A stretch of 64,000 nucleotides of DNA from the NCBI RefSeq assembly GCF_026262505.1, contig NC_067206.1, positions 38,887,660-38,951,659 on the forward strand, written 5' to 3'. The notes under the pieces are model-generated. The model was not told where the DNA came from and did not search any database. It was given only the letters and a program-made list of their open reading frames with translations. A program made the position numbers and the translations under genes. Shown piece after piece: positions 25,478 through 34,220 of the stretch. The number at the start of each line of letters is the position of its first letter. The first letter of the stretch is position 1. This stretch comes from Trichomonas vaginalis G3 (taxonomy: Eukaryota > Parabasalia > Trichomonadida > Trichomonadidae).

Positions 25478-27262
25478 CTTTAGGAGATGATGAAAGTTCT
25501 GTATATCTTTCGTTCCTGTTTCAAATAGCAGAACTTTTGAGACAGATATGCTTAATGTATGACAACATCTCTGATTTCACAAGATATGATGACGACCATG
25601 ACCCCGAACACGGTGAAGAAGAAGTTTTACAAACATCCATTAAGACAGGAAAGGTTTTAACTCAAAGTCTCATTATTGACACCAAAGATGGCGAAGTGGA
25701 CGTTCTTCAAGAGCTGAAGAAAAATACTTCTGAAGGAGGTGGTGGTAGGCATGAACTTGAAATAAATGAGATAGAAGAGAAATTAGCCGAAAAAGCAGAT
25801 AAAGAACATAAACACAATATCTCCGATATAAATGAACTTCAAGCTACATTAAATAGTAAAGCGGACAAAAATGAACTTGACGCAATGAACAAAGTTTTGA
25901 AATCTCATAAACACAATATCTCCGATATAAATGAACTTCAAGCTACATTAAATAGTAAAGCGGACAAGAACCACGTTCATTATATAACTTCAGACGAACA
26001 GATTATAACGGACTACCATGGATATTTAACACGAAGTGATGAAGCGAAGATAAAAAATGTTAATGAAAGAAGATATAAATACATTCGTGCTAAAGGTTAT
26101 GACATAAGCTGTACTGTACAGTATGATGTAGCTAAAGCACCAGAAGCATTTGGTTATACCGGTGAAATTTATGCCTCTACTTTCAATGTTAACGGTGTAT
26201 TAGTTGAACCAAGATTTACTTTGAGAGTTAAGTCAAAAATAACGTTTGAAGATGCTATTAAAAGTAAAGCTGACAAAGTTGAACTCGAAGCAATGAACAA
26301 AGTTTTGAAATCTCATAAACACAGCATCTCCGATATAAATGAACTTCAAGCTACATTAGACAGTAAAGCCGACAAGAACCATACACATAAATCCTTCACT
26401 ACTGTTAGAGCAGACGACATAATATTGAACTTTGACCTTGGTTCAAGTGCACCATTAGAGAATCCGAGTACAAGCGTAAAAGATACTCTTAACAATTTAG
26501 ATAAGAGTTGCAGGAATATCGAAGATCATGCCAGAAACTGTGAAGCATATGAACTACCCGCAATGTTAGACAAGAAAGCAGACAAAAATCATACACATAA
26601 ATCCTTCACTACTGTTAGAGCAGACGACATAATATTGAACTTTGACCTTGGTTCAAGTGCACCTTTAGAGAATCCGAGTACAAGCGTAAAAGATACTCTT
26701 AACAATTTAGATAAGAGTTGCAGGAATATCGAAGATCATGCCAGAAACTTTGAAGCATATGAACTACCAACAATGTTAGATAAGAAAGCAGACAAAACAG
26801 AGCTTCAAACATTAAAGACAGAAATACTTCAAACATTATATCCTATAGGTTCTATTTATACGTCAATGAACTCACAAATCCAGCAACAGTTTTAGGTTTT
26901 GGTATGTGGGAGCAGATTGTAGATAAATTCCTCTATTGTGCGAACTCTTCAAAGCAAACAGGTGGTTCGAAGAAAATTACTGAAGCAAACCTCCACCGCA
27001 CACTCATACAGGAACTACAAACACAACAGGTAGTCATTCACATTCAATAACAAAAAGAGGTTATACAAATCTTGCAGCAGGTTCGGATAGACAGGGAATG
27101 CATAGATATGATATTTCAAGTGACCCAGTAGATTCAAGCGCAGGTATTTTCTGTGGAACCGCAGGAAATCATTCACACACTTTCACAACAAATCCAACAG
27201 GCTCGGGTAAAGATTACATGCCACCATTTGTGACTATATTCGCATGGTACCGCGTTCAATGA
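25405..27262 (+). pseudogene. Tail-collar fibre protein (copy 2)
   Basis: This is the counterpart of 8744-10771. Repeats of HKHNISDINELQATL and KADKNHTHKSFTTVRADD occupy the middle, with more NISDINEL units than copy 1 and a near-perfect duplication of a roughly 70-residue block. The tail-collar end has PIGSIYTSMNS, GNHSHTFTTNPTGSG and a PPFVT-x-FAWYR terminus. The stretch between the two His-rich motifs is unrelated to that of copy 1. It is probably a receptor-binding fibre. This copy is broken, with about two breaks. Confidence 0.8.
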
Positions 27263-27302
27263 ACTCGCTTGAGCCTAGAATAAAATCTTTATTTTTACAT
27301 AA

Positions 27303-28385
27303 ATGAGCTTGAAAGAAGTATTCGAACAACATCCATGGAGGTCATTTAAGAAGTTCAATGAAGCTGCAAAAAGTTGGGGATTTACTAACAGAGCTGAAGT
27401 GAAAAGGTTCTTTGACAAAAATGTTGTACATCAAACAAAAATAAACCCTTACGACTACTTTTTACCAATTTACTCCAACACTCCTGACGCATACCAATTT
27501 GACACTCTCATTCAAAGCAGAAAAGGAGGACATAAACCATTCCTCATCTTCATAAATGTTAACACTCGTAAAGCATATGCATATCCAATGAAAAATAAAG
27601 GAACTCGTGAAGTGTTAAGAGTTTTACAAAAGTTTGTAGCAGAACATAGCCCAAGTACTTTAACATCAGACCAAGACAGTGCATACCTCAGCAACGAAAT
27701 CACAGAATTTCTCATTAAGCATAACATAACTCACTACACTACTGAAGACCATAACCATAACATACTCGGCATCATTAACCGCTTCATAAGGACTCTCAGA
27801 GATTTAAATCAAGAGCGAGACTTTACCGAAGAAACAATGAAACACTTTCTCGAAGTATATAATTCCTCAACACATTCTACAACAGGACATACACCAAATT
27901 CAATGACACAACAAGAAGAAAAGTATATACAAAAGAAACGAAGTCAAACGCAAAATATCAGAAATTCAACACAATTTACCCTCATTCCTGGTACAAAAGT
28001 TCGTGTAGTTCTTGACGACAAACCGTTGACAAAGAAACGTTTAAGGTTAAGTCGAAATTATTATATCGTAGACTCTACGCAAGGTAATGGATATCTTATA
28101 AAAGCTGCTGACGACTCCATAGCATTTTACCCTCGTCATAAATTAGTCGAAAGTAGTAATGGCAAACTTGCTGAAACCATTGACGAAGCAAAGCGAGGAG
28201 TGGTTATTGAAATACTTAACTACAACATAAACGATGACACTTATAAAGTAAGATATGAAGGAGGCGTTGAAGATGTTATACCATCTAAGAACTTGAGAGA
28301 GTCGAAGCCAACACATCTGGGACCATTAGAGCGGGAGTACTGGAAAGACAAAAATATGCCAGAAAGAATAAGAAAATTCTTCTAA
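27303..28385 (+). CDS. Polinton retroviral-type integrase (copy 2)
   Basis: A 360-residue DDE-fold integrase that inserts the excised or replicated element. The frame looks whole. Residues 1-50 are helical. The catalytic core spans about 55-210, with D67 in YQFDTLIQ, D123 in LTSDQDSAY and the GIINRFIRTLRD helix at 156-167. The C-terminal part (about 300-345) is a chromodomain-like fold (DDTYKVRYEGGVEDVIP). It follows the fibre gene behind a TTTATTTTTACATAAATG leader. Such chromo-like tails may guide target choice. Confidence 0.92.
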   Translation: MSLKEVFEQHPWRSFKKFNEAAKSWGFTNRAEVKRFFDKNVVHQTKINPYDYFLPIYSNTPDAYQFDTLIQSRKGGHKPFLIFINVNTRKAYAYPMKNKGTREVLRVLQKFVAEHSPSTLTSDQDSAYLSNEITEFLIKHNITHYTTEDHNHNILGIINRFIRTLRDLNQERDFTEETMKHFLEVYNSSTHSTTGHTPNSMTQQEEKYIQKKRSQTQNIRNSTQFTLIPGTKVRVVLDDKPLTKKRLRLSRNYYIVDSTQGNGYLIKAADDSIAFYPRHKLVESSNGKLAETIDEAKRGVVIEILNYNINDDTYKVRYEGGVEDVIPSKNLRESKPTHLGPLEREYWKDKNMPERIRKFF

Positions 28386-28889
28386 ACTTTTTCATTAGAT
28401 GTAAATCAGACATGAATGAGAACAGTCATGTATTATTAATGGTACCATTTATTTTAACATAAAGACGCAAACGGACTCTTTGAGTCCTGAGGTCTTTCAG
28501 ACGCAAAGCGGCGAGGACGAAGTCCATGACCAAAAATAATGTTTAGGGTAGATGGTTAGATCTACCCTCATTTCTACCCTCATTTTTTGTATTTGACGGG
28601 ATTAATTCTTGATTTCAGGGATTTTTTGACGAAGTGCAAATCTTCACTTCGTCAAAAATAACAGTTATCTACCCTCATTTCTACCCTCATTTCTACCCTC
28701 ATTTTTTGTATTTGACGGGATTAATTCTTGATTTCAGGGATTTTTTGACGAAGTGCAAATCTTCACTTCGTCAAAAATAACAGTTATCTACCCTCATTTC
28801 TACCCTCTTGAATTTTCATGAATTTCCTTAAGATGAAAAAAATAAAGTTAGTTTTATTTTTATTTATTTTTTTATTTTGTATAAAAGAT
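28386..28889. repeat. Repeat-rich spacer before cargo genes (copy 2)
   Basis: No gene before 28890. It holds GGACTCTTTGAGTCC (28473-28487), a GC palindrome (28514-28524), GGGTAGAAATGA/AGATCT repeats, and a tandem duplication of about 119 bp (units starting near 28582 and 28701). Each unit contains a hairpin with TTTTTGACGAAGTG/CACTTCGTCAAAAA arms. The last 60 bp are the T-rich leader shared by the cargo genes. Confidence 0.7.
28503..28524. repeat. GC-rich double palindrome, intergenic (copy 2)
   Basis: GCAAAGCGGC followed by the perfect hairpin GGACGAAGTCC. It is the same second hairpin as in the coding copy at 32987-32997. Confidence 0.65.
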
Positions 28890-29828
28890 ATGATTTCAAC
28901 AATCGGCACAACAACAATTCAAACAACAGCACCAAATTCGTTAGTCATGAATCCAACATCTATGTTAGTAGAGATGAAAAGCTTTATTCCTTCTTCATAT
29001 ACTTTTGAAACAAAAATCCAGAAGATAAAGCAAGAACTTTTAACAAGTAATTTAGACTGTACCGCACAGGATGAAGAAAATGAAGAATATCTTTATGACA
29101 TGCAGGACATTATTGACCATTTACCCAAATTGCCTGAAATTCAGCAGCAAAAACTAACTATTCCTGAATTCGACGAAATTGAAGTCAAAGCAACTGACTC
29201 AGTAGAAATAAAGAAGTTCATACGTAAAGTAAATTATGAGTTTCTAGGATATCATTGCAACCATAAAGTTATGGACAAAGATTGCGACATGGTATATAAG
29301 AACATCTCTGACATATATAAATCTGAAGAATTTAAGACCTACGACAACTTTGTTTCGTTAGTTGCTGAATGTGTATGGCAGATAAGAGATAAAGATAGAA
29401 GAGGTAAGGTATGGAATGAACAGATAAAACCAACTGCTTTTGAGTTAAAGAAAACCATTGACGCCTTAGTTGTTCTAGCAGGTCAAATTTCAATGTATAA
29501 CGCAAAAATGAACCCGCAATGTTCTAAATGTAAAGCAGCAATGAGGAAATATAACTACTCCGTCAAAGAGATAGAACGTATGCGAAACGACTATGCAGAC
29601 TTAAAGAAAGAAGCAGAAAAGCCAGCAGAAAATAAAATGGACATGTTAGCATTTCTGAACAAAAACTATCCAACTGCTGACGATTTCCTATTATCTGACG
29701 TCAAGAAGAAGTATAAAGAAACCTTCGGCATTGTTAAAACTTTTGATATCCTTCGTGAAGAAATAGAAGCTACAAAACTGTTTAGAATCTCACGAATTCA
29801 TAACGTATATCATGTAAAATGTTTATAA
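28890..29828 (+). CDS. Unknown cargo protein (copy 2 only)
   Basis: About 312 residues from MISTIGTTTIQTT. The frame is open upstream to 28818, but those extra residues are a translation of the T-rich leader that also precedes the next two genes. The apparent hydrophobic signal peptide is therefore probably not real. The middle is charged and helical, with cysteine pairs at CSKCKAAM. No family was recognised. Together with 29995-30606 it replaces the KilA-N gene of copy 1. Confidence 0.6.
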   Translation: MISTIGTTTIQTTAPNSLVMNPTSMLVEMKSFIPSSYTFETKIQKIKQELLTSNLDCTAQDEENEEYLYDMQDIIDHLPKLPEIQQQKLTIPEFDEIEVKATDSVEIKKFIRKVNYEFLGYHCNHKVMDKDCDMVYKNISDIYKSEEFKTYDNFVSLVAECVWQIRDKDRRGKVWNEQIKPTAFELKKTIDALVVLAGQISMYNAKMNPQCSKCKAAMRKYNYSVKEIERMRNDYADLKKEAEKPAENKMDMLAFLNKNYPTADDFLLSDVKKKYKETFGIVKTFDILREEIEATKLFRISRIHNVYHVKCL

Positions 29829-29994
29829 AATAACTGGGGTAGAAATGAGGGTAGAAATGAGGTTAGATCTAACCATCTACCCTAAAATATATTTTTGCTG
29901 AATTCAACACAAAAATAATGAATTTCCTTAAGATAGAAAAAATAAAATTAGTTTTATTTTTATTTATTTTTTTATTTTGTATGTAAAGACATAT
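29829..29994. promoter_or_regulatory. Shared cargo-gene leader with AGATCT repeat block
   Basis: 29835-29884 holds the GGGTAGAAATGA/AGATCT block. About 29917-29990 repeats, almost base for base, the leader found before 28890 and, in part, before 30695 (GAATTTCCTTAAGAT, then AAATTAGTTTTATTT and a T-rich run ending TATTTTGTATG). It is a candidate promoter and 5' leader. Confidence 0.55.
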
Positions 29995-30606
29995 ATGACA
30001 AACATTGAGTTTGAAACAGTTAGAAAGATAGACAATGACACCAAAGTGGTTAGAATCGGTGATTTAAACGTAAGATACTCAAAGAAATACAACAAATATT
30101 CTTTGTCAGACATTTTATCTCCATTTGGAAAGAAAACAAACCACTGGGTTATAAATGCTTCTACTCAGAAAATTTTGACAAGAAATCCTGAGCTCATGAT
30201 ATCGGTAAGATTCTATGGAACTACAGCATATCTCATCGACAAAAGTCTTATACCAATAGTTTTGTTATGGATTGACCCAGTTGTTGGATATAACTTCATA
30301 ACTTATGATTCATTCGATACGGAACGTTGCAGTGAAGGCTTACTTTACATCGTTCAGAAACCGAAGGACTTCAATACAAAGAGATATAAGATAGGAAGAA
30401 CATATAATATAACTCAAAGATATGACAGTACAGTCAATAGAGTCAAGGTTGTGTTTGTTAATGATATGAGAGCTGCAGAAACAGAACTGCTTGAAGTTTT
30501 TGAGAAAATGTATGGTGCTCCCACGAAAGGTAAAGAAACGTTTGAAGTAGATGAGATAGATAAAGCTATAAAATTATTTGACGAAGTTGCTGAAAAATAC
30601 ATGTAA
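29995..30606 (+). CDS. KilA-N-like protein with GIY-YIG/T5orf172-type C-terminal domain
   Basis: About 203 residues from MTNIEFETVRKID. The front half (NVRYSKKYNKYSLSDIL, then SLIPIVLLWIDPVVGYNF) fits a KilA-N-like fold. The back half (LLYIVQKP, YKIGRTYNITQRYDS, and an ETEL-x-x-FEKMYG helix) matches the T5orf172/GIY-YIG group seen in viral BRO/KilA-N proteins. The upstream six codons belong to the leader. It is probably a DNA-binding or nuclease-type cargo gene. It is absent from copy 1. Confidence 0.72.
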   Translation: MTNIEFETVRKIDNDTKVVRIGDLNVRYSKKYNKYSLSDILSPFGKKTNHWVINASTQKILTRNPELMISVRFYGTTAYLIDKSLIPIVLLWIDPVVGYNFITYDSFDTERCSEGLLYIVQKPKDFNTKRYKIGRTYNITQRYDSTVNRVKVVFVNDMRAAETELLEVFEKMYGAPTKGKETFEVDEIDKAIKLFDEVAEKYM

Positions 30607-30694
30607 AGCGTTTATTTTTGGTCTTTTGTGAAAGTCAGAAAATAAAGTTAGTTTTATTTTTATTTATTTTTTTATTTTGTATGTAAAGACAGTA

Positions 30695-31522
30695 ATGTCA
30701 ACATCAGAGAACACAACAACTGCTATCGTTCATGAAGCCATAAATGAAGAATACGAATACATACAGTATAACAAACAGTTACGTCTCATTCGTTCAGTCA
30801 AAGATGACATGTACCAAATGCAAAGTATAATGAACGCTCTTCTTTCTACAAAGCAAGCATATCATTTGTTTGAAAACCAACAGACAAAAGAACTTTTAGA
30901 AGAATTTCCTCATATGATTGCTTCCCTCGAAAAACCGAGGGAAGAGATTCCGTACGAAAATCGCAAGAATTTGGCACCTGGTTTGAAAGGTTATTATGTT
31001 CATAGACTTTTAGTAAATGCTGTAGCAATGTGGGCTTCACCTCGTTATGCTTGTTATATTTTCATGATGTTAGATGAACTATATAAAGCAGAACGTGAAG
31101 ATATGGAAAAGAAACTTCAAGCAAAAGATGAAGTCATTGAATCCAAAGACAAAAGCATACAGAAAAGAATACCACGTTCAGTACCAAAAGGAAAGGAAAA
31201 GAGTTATAAGTATATGATTTACGCTGAAGAGTTGGAGAAAGAAGAAGATAGAGATATGGTTATGTTGCATTTAGTCAGAAGAAACAACAAAAGCTTTTAC
31301 GACTTAGCTAAAATATATAAATCTGATAGAAACTGGTTCTATCGTGAAAACATACCGATTTCAATGACACCGAATGAGCAAATAAAAGAAATTGTCAAAA
31401 ATACTCTTCCTCAAACACACTATGACATCAAAGGTTGCACAATACTTACATTCAAAGAAGACTTAACATTACTGAAGGAAAAAATAACAGAGTATTTCGA
31501 CAACTTCAAAGAGGAAGAATGA
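30695..31522 (+). CDS. KilA-N-like viral-type DNA-binding protein (copy 2)
   Basis: A 275-residue homologue of 5552-6379, about 95% identical. The KilA-N core is at LKGYYVHRLLVNAVAMW with ASPRYACYIFMMLDELY, followed by charged helices and an RRNNKSFYDLAKIY segment near residue 185. The start at 30695 follows the shared leader. An in-frame palindrome (CTTCCCTCG/CCGAGGGAAG) lies near 30922. The frame looks whole. Confidence 0.75.
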   Translation: MSTSENTTTAIVHEAINEEYEYIQYNKQLRLIRSVKDDMYQMQSIMNALLSTKQAYHLFENQQTKELLEEFPHMIASLEKPREEIPYENRKNLAPGLKGYYVHRLLVNAVAMWASPRYACYIFMMLDELYKAEREDMEKKLQAKDEVIESKDKSIQKRIPRSVPKGKEKSYKYMIYAEELEKEEDRDMVMLHLVRRNNKSFYDLAKIYKSDRNWFYRENIPISMTPNEQIKEIVKNTLPQTHYDIKGCTILTFKEDLTLLKEKITEYFDNFKEEE

Positions 31523-31575
31523 AAAAATCTAAGCTAATTTTATTTTTTATAAAATTTTATCTCATATGAAAGAAC

Positions 31576-31791
31576 ATGAATTTAGAATATTCGGAACTCA
31601 TGACAGAAGAAGAGAACGAACAACATGTAAAAGATTATGCAAAATTTCTGAAGACATACAAAGCATTTAAACAATATCTAAATGCTTCTAAAGATTATGC
31701 AAAATTTCTGAAGGTATATAAAGCTTATGAAAAAGCGTATGAAAAGTTTATACATTGGGGAATTGTTGTAAAATATCCATATGAAGACTAA
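31576..31791 (+). CDS. Small repeat-containing Polinton protein (copy 2)
   Basis: A 71-residue protein identical to that at 5288-5503, with an internal DYAKFLK-x-YKA duplication. It is convergent with 31810-32283. Function unknown. Confidence 0.65.
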   Translation: MNLEYSELMTEEENEQHVKDYAKFLKTYKAFKQYLNASKDYAKFLKVYKAYEKAYEKFIHWGIVVKYPYED

Positions 31792-31809
31792 CCAAAAATA
31801 TATTTTTGT

Positions 31810-32283
31810 TCAAATAACGTCAGGGTCAATTTCTTCAACCATTTCACTTCCTTCGTCAATGTCAATTGAAGCTTCTTCAACCTTTGGTAAGAACTTTTGT
31901 ATGACATCTTTGTTCGTTATTGTCTTCAGAGATGAAGGATAATATTTCACATTTGTTTCACCCTTCTTATATTCTTTCTGTTCGGAAAGATTCATAGCAA
32001 TACTGAAGAAGTCAATGTTAGAGTTCTTTATGACAGTATAATGAGTATCTTTGACATTCACGAAGAAACTCTTTTGTTTCAAAACTACTGCTAACTCTTG
32101 TGAAGTATAACGTTTGCGGTCAATGACAATAGCTAATGGTCTGACATACTGACCAAACTTAGATTCTTTCACAAACTTCTTGTTAAAGATAACATTAACG
32201 TTTGAAGCACCATTGAACTCATTCTTGATGGCAGTAGCGAGAGCATTGTATGAAAAGAACTTGCAATCTTGCATGTGTTTCAT
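31810..32283 (-). CDS. Unknown Polinton protein, intact (copy 2)
   Basis: A 157-residue protein starting MKHMQDCKFFSYNALA, Lys/Phe/Val-rich with an acidic C-terminal tail. No family was recognised. It is the uninterrupted form of the gene split by the mariner in copy 1 and shows the empty TA target. It points toward the virion half while its neighbours point the other way, leaving a divergent promoter region at 32284-32376. Confidence 0.7.
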   Translation of the reverse strand: MKHMQDCKFFSYNALATAIKNEFNGASNVNVIFNKKFVKESKFGQYVRPLAIVIDRKRYTSQELAVVLKQKSFFVNVKDTHYTVIKNSNIDFFSIAMNLSEQKEYKKGETNVKYYPSSLKTITNKDVIQKFLPKVEEASIDIDEGSEMVEEIDPDVI

Positions 32284-32330
32284 TAAAATAAAAATATTAA
32301 ATTATTTTGAAAAATAACTTAAAAAAAAAT

Positions 32331-32376
32331 CTAATCTAATTTTTTCAAAAAAAATATTTTTTATCCGATAGAAAAG
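32331..32376 (+). promoter_or_regulatory. TTATCCGA-type leader, first copy
   Basis: AATATTTTTTATCCGATAG ends 9 bp before the ATG at 32377. A near-identical block (32757-32804) precedes 32805, and related TTATCCGA or TTATCGGA sequences precede 38290 and 37486. It is a candidate promoter class within the element. Confidence 0.55.
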
Positions 32377-32754
32377 ATGACAGAAAAATTAACTTTTTAC
32401 ATAGCGCCAGACCCTTCTTGCCCACATCCTTTTAAGCCACAATATATAGACATAGAACTAAATAGAGAAAGCGAAATTCCACAATATATATACATAGAAC
32501 TAAATAGTGAAGGCGAAATTCTACAAACAGAAGAAAGCGAAATTCCACAAACATATAGAGACCTAGATAACGAAAATGGATATGCGCTATTCTGGTTAGA
32601 TTGTCCTTATAAAATGTATGAAAAAAAGGCTTTATATGAAGAATATAGAAAATATTGTCATGAAAACGATATAAGACCAAGCTCTAGAGAAAAATTCTAT
32701 GCTGGTATAAAACATCTTTTCGAAGTTCGGAATGGCAAATATAGAAAGAAATAA
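32377..32754 (+). CDS. Small protein with primase-like C-terminal segment (copy 2 only)
   Basis: 125 residues. The first half carries repeats of IELNxExEI (ELNRESEIPQ, ELNSEGEIL, EESEIPQ). The second half (ALYEEYRKYCHENDIRPSSR and EKFYAGIKHLF) resembles the winged-helix C-terminal segment of phage/viral primase-helicases. The resemblance is by eye. It is absent from copy 1 and lies between two near-identical leaders, so it looks like an added or lost gene unit. Confidence 0.6.
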   Translation: MTEKLTFYIAPDPSCPHPFKPQYIDIELNRESEIPQYIYIELNSEGEILQTEESEIPQTYRDLDNENGYALFWLDCPYKMYEKKALYEEYRKYCHENDIRPSSREKFYAGIKHLFEVRNGKYRKK

Positions 32755-32756
32755 TT

Positions 32757-32804
32757 TTCTAAGTTTATTTTTTCGAAAAAATATTTTTTTATCCGATAGA
32801 AAAG
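32757..32804 (+). promoter_or_regulatory. TTATCCGA-type leader, second copy
   Basis: Near-duplicate of 32331-32376, ending in ATCCGATAGAAAAG directly before the ATG at 32805. Confidence 0.55.
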
Positions 32805-33866
32805 ATGTATCGGAAGTTGTCTAAGTTAGAACACTCGGAAATAAAACAACTTCTTACAGAAGCTAACATAGATGTTGCAAAACATTACGCAACAAACAAA
32901 AAAGCACTCGCTGACATCCTCAATGACTATAATGGTGCAATAAGTTATGATAGAATTCATGAGTTCATAAAGCCGCAACGCGGCGAGGACGAAGTCCATG
33001 CAAGAGCATTTCCTTTAAATGACATTGCTATTGACTTATATCATAGACGTTCAGTACCTCATGAAGTAAGAAGAGAAATGTTTGACATAACAAATGCAAA
33101 CGTTGGTGAAACAAGAAGAAGAGACGACACACTGAAACAACAGAGAAGAGAGATGTTTAAGAGCGCTATAGAACAAGTTCGCAAAGCTAACGATGTCATT
33201 CGTTCCATTGACGACAAACCAAAAGAAGGTGAGAGATGGTTAAAGAAAGATGAAGAGAATAGGAAGAGAAATGTGAAGTCAGGCAATAGACTCATTGACT
33301 TTAACATCGAAGCTTTAGATGAACCAAACAGAGACTACTTACACAAACATTTCGGTAAGGTTTTCATGAGACTCTTAGAGAAAATTAAAATAAACTCACA
33401 ACAAAGATGGATGGTATGTTATAAACTTGGTGGAAAGTATGAATGTTCTACGTTAAACCTCAATAATATTGGAACATTACTACATCAGCTCTTGAAGGAG
33501 AACTTTATATCAGAGATAGAAGCAAATGCTGCAGGTATTGTTGAAATGCACTATGACTTCTTCTTGACAAACATAAAGAATCTTACTGAAATAAAGATGT
33601 ATGATTTAACAGAATATGAAGGCTTAACGATGTCAGATGTTAAGAAAGGCAAACCAAAAAAGAGACCATATAGAGATGAAAGCACACTGACAAATGACCA
33701 GAAAGCCATTTTGGAAGCTCTTAAGCAAACAGGAAACCCAGCACTTATAGAAAGCTTTTGGAAAGATAATGGTGAAAAGAAGTTTTATAAGAGAAGCGGT
33801 CAGTTCTGGAAGTATCTTTGCACATTACCTATAAATCTTGAGCGCTACCAAATTTCAATGAATTGA
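32805..33866 (+). CDS. Unknown Polinton protein upstream of polB (copy 2)
   Basis: A 353-residue protein starting MYRKLSKLEHSEIKQLL. Residues 90-180 are very rich in Arg, Lys and Glu (GETRRRDDTLKQQRREMF), and a Lys-rich KKGKPKKR stretch is near 280. It includes the in-frame double palindrome at 32972-32997 (encoding KPQRGEDEVHARA). No family was recognised. It directly precedes the polB pieces on the same strand, so a replication role or an extension of the polymerase is possible. Confidence 0.65.
   Translation: MYRKLSKLEHSEIKQLLTEANIDVAKHYATNKKALADILNDYNGAISYDRIHEFIKPQRGEDEVHARAFPLNDIAIDLYHRRSVPHEVRREMFDITNANVGETRRRDDTLKQQRREMFKSAIEQVRKANDVIRSIDDKPKEGERWLKKDEENRKRNVKSGNRLIDFNIEALDEPNRDYLHKHFGKVFMRLLEKIKINSQQRWMVCYKLGGKYECSTLNLNNIGTLLHQLLKENFISEIEANAAGIVEMHYDFFLTNIKNLTEIKMYDLTEYEGLTMSDVKKGKPKKRPYRDESTLTNDQKAILEALKQTGNPALIESFWKDNGEKKFYKRSGQFWKYLCTLPINLERYQISMN
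32972..32997. repeat. GC-rich double palindrome inside a Polinton gene (copy 2)
   Basis: GCCGCAACGCGGC and GGACGAAGTCC, 2 bp apart, both perfect and in frame. Confidence 0.75.
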
Positions 33867-33887
33867 ACAAAAAGAACTGCAGCACTT

Positions 33888-34136
33888 ATGACAGAAGACA
33901 ATTGTTTCGTTTATGCTTGCATTCAGGCTGGAGTAGATGAAGAAACTATTGACCACATGAGAGAAGTCATTCGTGTTAGAGACTTTCCTCAAAGTAAAGT
34001 ACAAGAAATTTCTGACGCAACAGGTATAGCATTTAATGTTACCATTGGTTATTTCAATGACTCAAGACATAATGAAATAAAGAGATACATACCAAAAGAA
34101 TGTGAAACTGTTAGAACTATTGACTTACTTCTTTGA
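33888..34136 (+). pseudogene. Small ORF upstream of polB, NCFVYA motif (copy 2)
   Basis: About 82 residues starting MTEDNCFVYACIQAG. The cysteine-centred start is reminiscent of OTU/papain-like folds, with low certainty. It lies tightly between 32805-33866 and polB. Its small size and position suggest it belongs to the broken polB region rather than being a separate gene. Confidence 0.45.
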
Positions 34137-34220
34137 AGACCACTACATGCTAAATGAAAGATTACCAATGACAACATATTTCATTCGAAACTATAAAGAA
34201 ATCTCAAAGCTTGTGGTGGA

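Noticed and set aside
28818-28889. Signal peptide or membrane anchor of the cargo protein
   Set aside because: It is the translation of a T-rich leader repeated before other genes.
29980-29986. 5' splice site (GTATGT) in the cargo leader
   Set aside because: It fits the trichomonad donor, but no branch/acceptor of the ACTAACACACAG kind follows, and the frames begin cleanly at the next ATG.
33888-34136. Viral cysteine protease of Polintons
   Set aside because: Only a short cysteine-centred motif is present, without a visible His/Asp partner; too little to call the adenovirus-type maturation protease.
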